Notes: generated by a model not told the origin, from the letters alone. A stretch of DNA of 64,000 nucleotides from Diadema setosum (GCF_964275005.1 NC_092685.1:29720682-29784681), one strand, 5' to 3'; positions 22,774 through 34,709 are shown, counted from the stretch's first letter. Program-made: numbers and translations.

Positions 22774-24739
22774 ATGAATATATTCATTTAAATCCAGTAA
22801 TACAGTTGTTGTTGAATGCATTGGGCGAAATCCAGATTGACAATCACTTAATAAGTTATTTGAAATGAAGTAATCATACACTTGCTCATATACAGCTTTC
22901 TCAAAAATTTTCATGACGTGACATATAACAGAAATGGGTCGATAATTGCTAACATTGTCCTTATTTCCACTCTTGAATACAGGTGTAACTTTAGCCTTTT
23001 TCCAACCAGAAGGTATAATTGATGAATGAAGTGACAAATTAAACAAATAAGTAAGCGGTTCGGAGATAAAGGACGAAGCAATCTTTAAAAGATACGGGTG
23101 TAGGTTGTCAAGACCACATGATTTACCACTGTCAAGTTTAAGCAATTCCCTTTGTACAAATTCACATGAAACATCCGAGAAAATAAAAGACTTATTAATA
23201 AAAGGGGTTTGGTGAGACGAGTCTATCCGAGCACTTTTAACCCCGTGGGTAAAAAAGCAATTGAATTCGTTTGCGATTTCAGAAGCATCAGCAGTAACAA
23301 CTCCACCGTTACGTAATTCGACGCAGTGACTCTTTTTGTTACCGGTCAACCTTTTCAAATTCTTCCATGTGTTACGGGGATCGTTGGCATGATCAGTAAA
23401 TTCTTTAGTGAAATAATTTCTTTTCAAATATTTATTCAAATTATTGACTTTATTTCGTACTTTCTGATATTCAGTCCAATAAGAATCAAGGTGTGTTTCA
23501 TCAAACTTCTTCTTCATATAATCACGTTGACGTGCTAATGCAATGTACTCCTCATTTATCCAGGGTGCTCTTCCCGACCTTTTCCTAACAGAAACAACAG
23601 GTGCATGTTTATCACACAATGCCGTAAATTTTTGCAAAAAAATACTCCAAGCGGATTCTATATCATTATTTTCGTAAACATTTTCCCAGCACGTATCTTC
23701 ACAATCTCTCAAAAAAATGATCTGTACAAAAATTTCGAAATGATCGACACTTACTAACGAACGGCTTTTACGAACTATTGAATCTTTCAGATTTACATAT
23801 ACAAGAGAATGATCACTTATTCCAATCAATATAACACCTTTTCTGATAAAACGCTTACATTTAGGTAATATAATCAAATCAATACATGTTCTGCTATTTG
23901 GTGTAATTCTAGTGGGTACATTAATTACTTGATCCAATTGAAATAATGTACATAATTCATTAATATTCTGACTCAGTCTACTTTTCACCAACATATTGCA
24001 ATTAAAATCTCCCAAAATCACTATATTATTTGATATCAAATTAACTTCATCAATATTCCTCTCCAATTCTGCAAAAAAAGTCAGCTGGAGAATTCGGAGC
24101 CCGGTAAAGGACACAGATAAATAAAGAACTTGCATTTTTTATTTGTAATTCTATCCAAAGAAGTTCAAGTCCGTCACTTTCAAAGTCTAATCTGCGTACA
24201 TATGACAGGGAGGATTTGATGTAGCAACAAACACCTCCACCTTGGGAATTTCTATCTCTCCTCTCTATTTCATAGCCATCAACAGACAGATCAATACATA
24301 CATCATTATCTAACCACGTTTCAGAAATTGTAAATACATCAAATGGATTTGACATGAGATACTGACAAATGTCGTCGACTTTACCCCTTAAACTTCGAAC
24401 ATTAAGATGAGAAATATTGAGACCATTATTACATCCAAATATGTTTTCTTCAGTATGATAATTGTGAGGTGGGGACGAGTTTACTGTGGCCCGAATTGAC
24501 TCAGTCTGTTTCTCATGAGATACATTGAAAAAAGGTAATTCCTGAAAAATACAAAGTGAACAAATCCAATCCTTCTCACTTTGAAAGGTTTTGAGTGATA
24601 CTCCACACTTCACATGACACCAGTGCAAGCATTTAACGCAAAGAATACTATTTTGATTATTTGTAACTGATTTTTTACATATGATACATGGGTATATGTG
24701 ACTAGAACGAAGGTTCGAATTCAAAGGTTCAACAGTCAT
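22774..24739 (-). pseudogene. CR1-type LINE ORF2 (PHD finger, endonuclease, partial reverse transcriptase)
   Basis: Read on the minus strand from 24739. An N-terminal PHD-type finger (CIICKK...CVKC-HWCH-KC...CSLC) is followed by an EEP endonuclease with HLNVRSLR, SETWLD, RRDRNSQGGGVCCY, YRAPN, GDFN, IDLI and SDH. A linker (RAPWINEEY, NDPRNTWKNLK) and the reverse transcriptase N-terminal part (GKSCGLDN, VTPVFKSG, NYRPISVI, SGFRPMHSTT) come next. It has one frameshift, in an A run near 24080. The reading stops before the catalytic YADD, at the SINE junction, so the 3' half is missing. Unlike the stand-alone EEP genes, this endonuclease lacks basic spacers and runs on into a reverse transcriptase. 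Confidence 0.85.
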
Positions 24740-24782
24740 ATTGTATGATGAGACGAGGTGTAGTTTAACTTGGTTTGATTTC

Positions 24783-25363
24783 TCACTTACGCTTGCTTCT
24801 CACTCCTTCGGTTTGGTCCAGTTTCTCGATGTCAGCAAAGGACGCGATTGGCACTTTCTTGTTGTCGTGTGTGAGAACTGTTATGCGACCGTCCGATGTC
24901 CACACTTTCTTGACTCTCTCGTGCTCGCGGAGTTCAGCAACGGTACGTTGGCGCGTCGATGTCAGGTCTTCATGGACGTAGATGTTCGATCCTTTGAAGT
25001 CCGCTCGTTTTCTGTAGATGGCCATCCTCTTGTTGTAACTCGTGAACTTCATGATGATCGGGCGCGTTTTCGCTCCATCCCAGTCTCTTGGCGTGACTCG
25101 ATGACTGCGGTCGATGTGAAGGGGGTGATGTCGATGTGGAGCTTTTCTCGCACTTTGTCAACAATCAGCTGATCGGTGTTTTCGTCCTTCAGCTCCGTGA
25201 TGCCATGGAAACGTAGACAGTTCCGGCGAGTGTATTGTTCCTGTTCTTCACAGATTTGTTCCAGACGATCGACTTTTCCCTGAAGCCGGTTGACAGTCTC
25301 GGTCAGTGACGCAACCTGCTGTTTTTGTTGATGAAGGTCAAGTTCAATGGCTTTGTAGACATC
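24783..25363 (-). pseudogene. LINE ORF1 (coiled coil plus RRM-like), 5'-truncated
   Basis: Minus strand, upstream of the ORF2 above. It shows a heptad-like stretch with QQVASLTETVNRLQG, then EEQEQYTRRNCLRFHGI, the RRM entry typical of L1-type ORF1 proteins, then NIYVHEDLTSTRQ and VWTSDGRITV. A frameshift in a C run near 25122 separates the two halves. The element stops at 25363, where duplicated host sequence begins. Confidence 0.75.
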
Positions 25364-26131
25364 CTATGACGAGCATCGTTACGATATGAGCGTGCAGAAC
25401 AAAGAAAAGTATCAATATGCTGTACAATCATAGTCGTCGCACTCGTTACGCGGGAGTATTTTAGTAGGTGTAAAATATGGCGTCAAAGAGCACAGGCGTT
25501 TGGACAGTTAAAAAAAGTTTTCCTCCTCCCATCTGAGTTTAAGAAGGGGGATGTATATCCACGAAGTGAGCAGGAAAAATCAAACTAAAAGCAAGAGGAT
25601 ATGGTATGTTTCTAACTGTATTTGTGTCTCACACATGTAGAACGGAATATTACCTGTTGATCTATAACTTGCGCGTGTGACGCCATTGGATATGATATCC
25701 CTCCATTTTGTTTTTTCCAGTTCATTCTATTCAACCGTTCATCAAGTTACAATGTGATTATCTGCGGATTTCTTTTTTTAACTTGCACGTGTGACGTCAT
25801 TGAATGTGATATCGTTCCAGTATATTTTCTTCAGTTTGTTTTATTCATCTTTTCATGTAATTATAATGTATAGCTGTTGAATGATTGTATAAGCTTGAAC
25901 CATCGTTCAAGTATGCACATGAGAAGATAGTATCGTGTATATGTTATGAGAAAGGGTTGCATTTCTCAGAATAATGCTGACACGTCAAAAGTGTAAAGTA
26001 GCTCTCGATATATGTCTATTTGTCACTTGGAAGGGTAGTTCCTTATCTTTTCTCCCTCTAGTTATTGGCATACCTTAATCCCAACCAGACCTGCACAGGC
26101 CAGATAATAACAACGAATTTTGAATTAATAG
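25364..26131 (+). repeat. Duplicated 0.77-kb block, copy 1
   Basis: It matches 26331-27106 almost base for base, from TATGACGAGCATCG to AATAGAGCTA. It contains a broken copy of gene C exon 1 and part of intron 1. The left edge is the LINE ORF1 end; the right edge passes into telomere-like repeats. Confidence 0.85.
25477..25603 (+). pseudogene. Broken duplicate of gene C exon 1
   Basis: Nearly identical to the exon at 26442-26568 and of the same length (127 bases), with the same donor. One extra A in an A run near 25512 and one fewer near 25577 shift the frame between them, giving an early stop. It cannot encode the N-terminal domain; it could still act as an alternative first exon or promoter. 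Confidence 0.8.
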
Positions 26132-26216
26132 AGCTAACCCTAACCATCAAACCCTAACCCTAACCCTAACCCTAACCCCAACCCTAACCCTAACCCTAAC
26201 CATAAACCCTAACCCA
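26132..26216. repeat. Interstitial telomere-like repeats
   Basis: About a dozen CCCTAA units, some imperfect, lie exactly between the two copies of the duplicated block. TTAGGG is the usual animal telomere repeat, except in groups such as arthropods. Confidence 0.9.
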
Positions 26217-26330
26217 ACGTTTTTCCCATAGGTTTAACACGCGCCATGCTCCAATCTGTGCCGTCTTTGAAAAAAACGCGTCCGGGACCGACAATGCAGT
26301 TCGCGTATACAATGTACAATCTATCTGTCT

Positions 26331-27106
26331 ATGACGAGCATCGTTACGATATGAGCGTGCAGAACAAAGAAAAGTATCAATATGCTGTACAATCATAGTC
26401 GTCGCACTCGTTACACGGGAGTATTTTAGTAGGTGTAAAATATGGCGTCAAAGAGCACAGGCGTTTGGACAGTTAAAAAAGTTTTCCTCCTCCCATCTGA
26501 GTTTAAGAAGGGGGATGTATATCCACGAAGTGAGCAGGAAAAAATCAAACTAAAAGCAACAGGATATGGTATGTTTCTAACTGTATTTGTGTCTCACACA
26601 TGTAGAACGGAATATTACCTGTTGATTTATAACTTGCGCGTGTGACGCCATTGGATATGATATCCCTCCATTTTGTTTTTTTCCAGTTCATTCTATTCAA
26701 CCGTTCATCAAGTTACAATGTGATTATCTGCGGATTTTTTTTTTTAACTTGCACGTGTGACGTCATTGAATGTGATATCGTTCCAGTATATTTTCTTCAG
26801 TTTGTTTTATTCATCTTTTCATGTAATTATAATGTATAGCTGTTGAATGATTGTATAAGCTTGAACCATCGTTCAAGTATGCACATGAGAAGATACCATC
26901 GTGTATATGTTACATGAGAAAGGGTTGTATTTCTCAGAATAATGCTGACACGTCAAAAGTGTAAAGTAGCTCTCGATATATGTCTATTTGTCACTTGGAA
27001 GGGTAGTTCCTTATCTTTTCTCCCTCTAGTTATTGGCATACCTTAATCCCAACCAGACCTGCACAGGCCAGATAATAACAACGAATTTTGAATTAATAGA
27101 GCTAAT
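26331..27106 (+). repeat. Duplicated 0.77-kb block, copy 2
   Basis: Second copy of 25364-26131. It holds the intact exon 1 of gene C and part of intron 1, with a handful of substitutions and short indels relative to copy 1. Confidence 0.85.
26442..26568 (+). CDS. Gene C, exon 1: N-terminal domain
   Basis: It encodes 42 residues plus one base, in phase 1 like gene B exon 1. It starts at the ATG following AAAAT and ends ATATG|GTATGT. Shared with gene B: Trp-Thr-Val-Lys, FLLP, KKGDVYP against RNGDTYP, and the final Tyr-Gly. The upstream 110 bases (26217-26330) are present only before this intact copy and are a candidate promoter segment. Confidence 0.65.
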
Positions 27107-27377
27107 CGTTATGTGTAAAATTCTTTTGTAGCACAGAAGTGAAAAGTACAAAATTTAGAAAACACAGTTAATGTTAACCTGATTCTTTGTAAAGTTTCAA
27201 TCTCTTTTTTTTTTCAACAAAGTAGGCCCCCCTACTTAATGGAAAGTTATGTGGCTTTTATATTCTACAAAACTGACATTGCTTTGATTACACGCTCCTT
27301 TGATTTTTATTCATTTTACTGCATTTTTTTTTTAGTAGGAATAACAAATTTTGATAAATTGTATGTCATTTGTGTAG

Positions 27378-27613
27378 GATTAAGTGACTCCGAGAATAGA
27401 TTCGACCGTACCTGGAAACGTGCACAAATGGAGGACAAGATCCTTCAAATGTATCCTCAACATGCAGACCGTCTCCGACACAACGGAATCCTGTTTGCCA
27501 AACTAGACAAAAATGCACACCGGATACACGTTCATCAGTTCTTGCCCTCCCAAACTGTGAACGACCTTAAGGTCATGCACGGGCGCGCCGCCATCTTGGT
27601 GATTCTGTTCAAG
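27378..27613 (+). CDS. Gene C, exon 2: conserved N-terminal domain
   Basis: The acceptor TGTGTAG is followed by GA, completing the Gly codon from exon 1. The exon encodes 78 residues and ends TTCAAG|GTACTG in phase 0. It aligns with gene B exon 2 over its whole length with conserved FDRTW, HADRLR, GILFAKL, HVHQFLP, QTV and MHG; the family is unrecognised. The next compatible phase-0 acceptors are the 22-residue cassette exons from 34644 on, or the EEP exon at 39243. Confidence 0.7.
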
Positions 27614-27644
27614 GTACTGTATTAATGAAAAAACAGTCGCTATA

Positions 27645-28070
27645 GGACTCACACGGGTAAATATTTTCCCATAGAGACGTGTGTTGAAATTCAAATTTCA
27701 AAAATTCTGTAAAAAAGCTGGGTGAATTATTGTCTACAAAGTACTGTAAAAGGCTTCTATTTATCAAAGAGATTAACTGTATGTATTTGGAACTATTTCA
27801 GTGGTAGCCAAAACAAATAAATGCATTGAAATACCACAATCATTTAAATTGTGTGAAAATGACTACTTTATTATTCATGAATTCAACAACTCTGTGCTAA
27901 AGATCGAGTACCCAAAGAACATAAGAAAATAAAGTGTATTTAAGCAGAGTTAAAGGGGGGGGGGGAGGAGAGAGAGGGGGCGGAGGGAGGGATTTGACAG
28001 AATAGATAAACCAGCAGAGCTTGTATGAGATGAATACTTTCCATTACTGTGTGCATTACATCCATACTCT
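27645..28070 (+). repeat. Direct repeat pair, copy 1
   Basis: It matches 30498-30910. Shared blocks include GGTAAATATTTTCCCATAG, GTAGCCAAAACAAA, ATTATTCATGAATTCAAC, a purine/G-rich run and CCAGCAGAGCTTGTATG. The CACACGGGTAAATATT block lies at the start here but at the end of copy 2, as if cut from a longer tandem array. Confidence 0.65.
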
Positions 28071-28305
28071 ATATAGTAGAGGTCACAGTTCTTAATTGAT
28101 TTTTAAAAATCATAAGACATGTGCTTTTGATGATATTTAACCCTTTATCATAAAAGATTTTGCACATTGAAGGGTTTAAAGCTTCTCAAAGGGACACTTT
28201 TGAAAATGATGCACATTGGAGTTTTTTTCAAAAATAAATGTTGCAGTGTTTATTAGTTCTGTTACACCCGTCCCGATGTGGCAAGGGGTGTTTAAAAACT
28301 GTGTA

Positions 28306-28361
28306 CTGAAGGAAAGGAAAAATGCCACGTCTAGTCACAATGGATGCAGGGATGAAAGTGT
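28306..28361 (+). repeat. 56-bp direct repeat, left
   Basis: Identical to 30188-30243. The two bracket 1.83 kb of otherwise different DNA. Confidence 0.8.
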
Positions 28362-30187
28362 CTCTTTATTCTGGTATGAATCATACCGAGTTTCAATGAT
28401 CATATTAATCACAATCAAAATAATTATCAAACACTTCTTCTCATCAACACAATGTGAATGACACATGCCAGTTTGCTGATATGAATGCGTAATTCTTCAT
28501 CAGTGTAATTGATAATTTACCTTGCTCAATATGATGCCTTTTTGTACCTCAAAGAGTCTCTAAAATCAAAGGTTAATTATAACACTTACTCATAACAATC
28601 ACTCTTATTATTCCTCTGTAGTAAGCATGATTAACTGTAAGATTCTCCTTTAATAAAGCAATCTATAGCTTTACCTTTACCAGTCATTTAAAATGTTAAT
28701 GATTTAATCAAATAAATGCAACTGCCTATCATTTGATTAATCTCCGTTTGTATCGATGAACTGAAACACAAATGATTAAATAAACCTTAACCTGGAATGC
28801 ATTCACTTCTTTGGCAAGAATTGTTTTAAAAGCAAGAAGGAAAACCGGTAGTCTTAATACACTGCAAAACAAATCTAACTTCTTTCGTTTTCCTTTATTT
28901 CTCTAAAAGCCAGGTTTTCTCTCTCTTTCCTGCTCGTTTCTGTATTTTATTCTTCTCATATAAAACCAAACGCTTCTGTAAAATCTTTTACAACATAAAC
29001 TTTAACAACATTTGAGCTGATCCCTGTCGTCAGGCAAAAGCGAAAGTATTTCAAGAATTTCTCGACAGTCGTTCTGAACACCAAACTTTGGGGACGATCC
29101 CTGAATAATTCCTTTTTAATTTATTTATGCCAAAGTGAAAAACTGGCCAAAAGTGAGGAACTGAGGAGCTGGGAAAGTGAGAAAGACACTGACCACAACT
29201 ATAAACACTCCGTCCAGAGAGCTAGTGGTCAGCGCTCTGGCCGATAAGTAGTCTAGCTTCTGGACTCTTTTTACTCGTAGCCGTGATTGTACGCGACAAG
29301 CCGTATGAGGGCGTGACAACCGAGGATTGCGATACGCCGAGAACTGCGATACCCGAGAAACAATAGTTGGGCGCGCAGTCTCTCGATTATCGCAATCAGA
29401 AAATTTGCGCCCTCTCTTGGTCGCACCAAGGAAAAGGGGACGGAGCCCAGACTAGCCGATAAGGTGCGGAGGTTGCTGTGACTCATCCAAACTGTGTTCA
29501 CACAGACCCTCCGTCTCTATCTCTATTCTACATGTATCTACAAATAAATGTACTTCATTATCATCCGTCACTGTTTCTATTCTGTACAATGCTACACTAC
29601 TACTCCACAATCATCATACCAAGTATCCACGTAATTACAATTAGTACCCTTGTTAAGGCATTCAGGTTTTCAGTCAGAATAACATATATATCAGTCATTT
29701 TACACTCAATCCCAAGAGAGCCGTATCAATAATAAGGTCAGTGGACTCTGGTGCGACGCACCACCTAGGAGAGTGTTTACACTCACCATTCTACTCTGCT
29801 TTCTACACGGGATGGCACAGCCTATGGCTTGTTCACACTCGCACTAGCGGAACTTAATCCGAAACTAAATCAGCTTAAGTAGCAATTTTACATCTTTCAT
29901 AATGAATACTGTTAAATCACTACAGAAATCTAATAATGACACAAGCACTAATACTCATATGGTCACTAGCACATCATAAACAAGCAAACAAGCAATCATA
30001 TCTGGCATTAAACAATAATTCAATAACTTCACTGAGAACATCATCTTTGGTCTTAATTCCTCTTTTACTGAAGGAGGAACAATGTAGTTCAACTACAAAA
30101 CACTAAACATCATAGAATTCAACAAATTTACCAGTCAGAAAGAATGATTTAGAATAATTGAACGGAAGTAGAAGTAAGATATCTTAC
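28362..30187. other. DNA bracketed by 56-bp direct repeats
   Basis: The outer edges carry short palindromes (GGTATGAATCATACC on the left, GTAAGATATCTTAC on the right). The middle (29210-29470) is GC-richer. No intact gene is recognised; a possible retropepsin-like motif lies at 29741-29863. It could be an unclassified insertion. Confidence 0.4.
29741..29863 (+). mobile_element. Possible retropepsin-like fossil fragment
   Basis: One short frame contains VDSGATHHL, the DSGA-type active-site pattern of retrotransposon proteases, most like Ty1/copia. Nothing else of such an element is recognised nearby, so at most a fragment is present. Chance is possible. Confidence 0.3.
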
Positions 30188-30243
30188 CTGAAGGAAAGGA
30201 AAAATGCCACGTCTAGTCACAATGGATGCAGGGATGAAAGTGT
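30188..30243 (+). repeat. 56-bp direct repeat, right
   Basis: Identical to 28306-28361. Confidence 0.8.
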
Positions 30244-30497
30244 GGAGCTCAAAACCACATCCATCGTGATGAAGGCATTTTTCTTAGAATTTGAAGAGAC
30301 TAGGTAAACTCCACTCTGATTTCAGGGGTGGGTGAAATAAACTAGTGAGGGTAAATTTCCCTATTTATACCAATGCATATATCTAGAAACTTCCAAAGAA
30401 TTTAGGGGGGTCTATTTTCTTGGGGCCTTTACAGTTCTTTAGATGAATATATAGATACATGCAGTTATCCTTGCATAGGGAGGTATCATCATCACCT

Positions 30498-30910
30498 TAT
30501 TGTCTAAAAAGTACTGCAAAAGACTTTGATTTATCAAACAAATTAACTATATCGTATTTTGAACCGTTTAAGTAGTAGCCAAAACAAAGAAATACATTAA
30601 AATACGAAAATCATTCAAAGTTGTGTGATAATGACTATTTAATTATTCATGAATTCAACTACTTTGTACTAAGATTTTTAATACCACAAGAACATAATAA
30701 GAAAACAAAGTGTAGTTAAGTAGAGTTAGGGGGAGGGGGAGGGAGGGATTTGACAGAATGTATCAACATAAACCAGCAGAGCTTGTATGGGATGAATACT
30801 TTCCATTGACTTGTGTGCATTACATGCATACTCCAAAGGGCTCACACGGGTAAATATTTCCCCATAGGGACGTGTGTTAAAATTCAAAAAATTCTGTAAA
30901 ATAGCTGGGA
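30498..30910 (+). repeat. Direct repeat pair, copy 2
   Basis: Diverged second copy of 27645-28070, 2.85 kb away in the same orientation, with block order permuted at one end. Confidence 0.65.
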
Positions 30911-33746
30911 GAAATGAGGTGTTTCATCTTCACTAACCTGAAAAAGTGAAATACATGTATATCCTTTTATCCAACAAATTTCCAAGGGGGGTTCTTCAGC
31001 TAAAACTGTGTCCAAGGGTTCGCAAAGCCAGACTACAAGTTCTTTTGTGTGCGTGTGTGAATGCGTATGCCTCATGTTACCATCGATATTCATGAAAAGT
31101 GTATACTTCCAATGATTAACTTGTACGGTACATGTAGTTTTGTAAGCTATGTATTGATGTATTGTAGTAATGTAACGTGAGTAAGTGAGGGGACTGCACT
31201 ATACAAGTTCGCTCTTTAGTAGCCCCTGAATTTTTATTTCTACCAAGTCCTTTATGAAACAAGATGTATTATACTGTTACAAGATTATGTTATCATTTTG
31301 ACGTTTGTATTACCTTTGTATATTGATTGAAAATTGAAATAAAAACATGAATGGATGAATGAATGAATATCTGCAGCTATTCAGTTTTTTTTGCCAAACT
31401 GCATTTACTGATTTTTAGTCATTTTTTTCTTCATTTATTTTTGTATCTTTGGTACGATTTTGTGAAGCGGTTAGCTATACATTCCATTATACAATGTATT
31501 TACAGATGTGAGCCCTCTATATAACGCACGTGCAGTTCAGTCAAAGCAGGGCCCCGTTTTATCGTAAGTCAAAAATGATTATGAAGTCCAAGAAAGCAAA
31601 TTGAAACACTAGCTTGATAACACAGAGCCCAGTTTTAAAAATACAGTATGTCACTATAGCCTGTACTTTGTACGCAGGCATACACGTGCATGTTCATTGT
31701 GAGCTAGGAACAGACCAAACTAGAAAGTAATAAAGAGGCTACCCCCATTTTGTTATACTCCTAGCATCGGACAGAGCCAAGAAGATGATGTTATATTAAA
31801 CCACTCCTGTGCTGCTCCATGGCCTTTCATCATGCCATAGGACTGTAGTTAGTTGGTTTCAGTCTAACCATGCAAACCTTTACAGTTAACTTTATAGCAA
31901 CAGTATGTGCACGTTGTGTTAATCAATGATACTGCATCTGCCCTCATAATATTCCAACAGATGAGGTTCTTCTGGGCAGAGAGATGTCTCACCTCTCTGG
32001 TCATGGTTCCATTATGGTGCCATGTGTTTCTTTATGGTACGACTCGATTAGAGGATGCAATAGAAAATTGTGAGGCATGAGTAAATGTAATTTAGGCTGA
32101 TGATACTCGGTGTATTTTTACACTGCTAAAAAGTGTCAATTTACTGCTATAGACAAAAGTAATTGCAGAGAATAAACTTCTATAAATCCGAGATTTGTCA
32201 TTACAAAGCAACCTAAATTAAATTTCTAAAAAAAAAAAAAAAAAAAAAAACTCAAAAAACTGAAGTCTTGCATTTGACAAGTCTTCGACGTCTCTGTCAT
32301 GTTAACCCTTATGGAACAAACACAAGGTTACACGATGTAGTTTATGTGAAAATGTCGAAATTTTTACATGATTGTGATACCTGTAAATTTCCAAGGCATA
32401 TGACTGTAATTTCTCAAGGGTAATCTTAGCATGTAAACTACCATCAATGAAAGCTTTCAATCGGCAGCCCTGAGTCTACACATGATTCGAAATGAAATTT
32501 CTGGATAGTACAACTACAGAGAAAGTGGTGCATTCAAATTTGTTTAATTACTTAGATATTCCAAGAATAATCTGTTCATAGAAGTTTCAGAGTCTTAAAG
32601 AAACGGCACGAGAGTCAAGCTTGAAGGATTGTATATAACACGCAAACACAGTTTCAATACACAACAGGCAGTATGTTGATTCAACAAGTAAGCAGGAGAC
32701 AGTTATGTACGACTACAGACACAGAGCAACTTGAGCAGAGAAAGCGGTGCGTTCATTTATGTATAGTACTAAGATAAGAATAATTGTCTGCTCAGAGGAT
32801 TTTTTTTTTTTTGATAATTGATAATATATATAATAATGATGTCTTATTTACCCAGGGTAGCCTCTTCAGTGTTGCCACTGCTCTACCAGAGGACCCTACT
32901 ATAGTGTATTACCCTAGCGTTGCCAGGTACCCATTTATACACCTGGGTCGAGAGGGACATAGTGGGTAAAAACATATTTGTCCAAGGACTCCGAGCGGAA
33001 GTCGGGAGTCTTATCCACTATGCCAGTGTTCTCATATACTGTTAAGATTACTATACTTAGTAATATTCTTGGTTATATGCACGCGAATAGAGACTGGTGT
33101 TATGGTAGCATAAATTGCGATTCTAAGAAATGATCACTATTATTGTTAATAAAAAAATCAAACATAAATTTCCTTCATGTTGTCTTCACTGTTGTACTAT
33201 TGTGACATCACGAATTATTTCCTTCATATTGAATGATGTCAGCAGGTGGATTTATCAAAAACATTTAGAATATCAACAGATTGTCCAAAACGTCATGGAT
33301 GAGCACAGTTATTATTATCATTATTTTTTTTTTTTAATGGAAGCTGAATCCGCCTACCTTATTATTTTTAATGAATTCACTGTTAAATTGAGTTTCAGGG
33401 TATTTTGTTCATTTGCATTTATTCTGCTCCTTGAGAAAAAAAAAAGATAAGATGATATTCTCTTAAAGAATTAAACAAAACAAAACAAAATTGCAAAGGA
33501 TCAAAAGAAGAGAATAATCTCATGTGATACTACAGCATGATTATCATAAAACATTTACCGTTGTATAAAACATAAAATGCAGTACATTTAATCGAACAAA
33601 GAAGCCAGAGACTGTCAGCATTCACATACCTGCCTTGACTGGGTTGACGGCCTCATTAGGAATTCATTTAAATTCTTTGTTGTTTTATTTTCTTACTAAC
33701 TTGTGCAATTGTAACTCGAATGAAAGCAAATATCTCAGTTTCTTCC
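30911..33746. other. Intron 2 of gene C, mostly unrecognised
   Basis: AT-rich DNA with a poly-A run near 32228. A decayed member of the cassette-exon repeat lies near 31740-32100. No other gene is seen. Confidence 0.5.
31775..31830 (+). pseudogene. Decayed cassette exon of gene C
   Basis: It follows GCATCGGACAG, the acceptor context of the good cassettes, and starts AGCCAAGAAGATGATG where they read AGTCCAGGAGACAGTG. The GCTGCTCCAT block is kept, but there is no usable donor. Flanking similarity (GAGGATG...GAGGCATGAGTAAA) shows it is an old repeat unit. Confidence 0.5.
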
Positions 33747-34053
33747 TTAAACCCAATGCCCACTGTGCGACCTGAGCCTGTGAGCTGGTGGCGAGCTGGT
33801 GCAAGCTTTATGGGGCGCCAAGTGTCGCATGGCCTATTTCGTTACGAAATCAGTCATTTTGTCAACGAAATGGTTAACGAAATAATCATTTTGTTAACGA
33901 AATGACTATATCGTTACGAAATGACAACACCTCGTTACTAAAATGACTGATTTCGTAATGAAATAGGTCATGCGACACTTGGCGCCCCATAAAGCTAGCA
34001 CCAGCTCGCCACCAGCTCCCGGGCTCAGTTCGCACAGTAGGCATTGGGCTTAA
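33747..34053. mobile_element. TTAA-flanked foldback MITE
   Basis: TTAA lies at both ends. Long inverted repeats begin ACCCAATGCCCACTGTGCGA on the left and, from the right, GCCCAATGCCTACTGTGCGA. The centre is made of TTTCGTTA/TAACGAAA palindromes. About 299 bp between the target copies, with no coding capacity. Confidence 0.8.
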
Positions 34054-34643
34054 CCTGCTGTTTCAACATTCAGACATACCTGCTCACATTACTGTTTTCT
34101 CCCAAATAATTTACGTCCTCTACTTAACAGTCTAGATAAGAATATTTTCTGTATAGAACAACTCCAGAGAAAATGACACATGTATTTATCAGGCGTATAA
34201 AATTGTGGTCCGTTCACATGATTCTATGAAGTTATAACCCAAATAATTTGCTTTATTTTCCTTTGTATTCCTGTTTCCCCTGAGCAATTTCGCTATGGTA
34301 ACATTGCAGTAATTTTCCTTGATAATCACAGTACACACGATAAGACTTATATTGATGACATTGTGTAAATTTTCAACTCTGGGTTTTCACAGGATTTGAA
34401 AAATTATTAATTTTCTACCTAGAACAACTCCAGAGAAAATGACGAATGCATTTTTTTTTCTAGGCAGTCATTGTGGTCTGCTAATAGGATGATTTCTTCT
34501 TTCCAGAAGTATACAGGACAATAAACCAAGTATTTACCTTCCTTTGCTCTCTATAACTGTTTGACTGGGCAATAACATTTTGGTCCACTTTGCCCTGTCA
34601 TGATTGCTCTAATGACTATGATTATATTCCTCGCATCGAACAG

Positions 34644-34709
34644 AGTCCAGGAGACAGTGCTGCTAATGTTGCAAGTTACCCTTCTGCTGCTCCATCGTCT
34701 CTAGCTGAG
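34644..34709 (+). CDS. Gene C cassette exon 1 (22 residues)
   Basis: Exactly 66 bases between the acceptor CATCGAACAG and the donor GAG|GTAAGG. It starts and ends in phase 0, so it fits between exon 2 and the EEP exon without breaking the frame. It encodes a Ser/Pro/Ala-rich linker: SPGDSAANVASY, then PSAAPSSLAE. No fold is expected; it may lengthen the spacer between the N-terminal and EEP domains. Use in transcripts is untested. Confidence 0.55.

Noticed and set aside
21463-25363. One LINE with a twin-priming 5' inversion
   Set aside because: Both pieces contain the GFR-HSTT region with different residues, and the piece order is wrong for twin priming. Two separate elements fit better.
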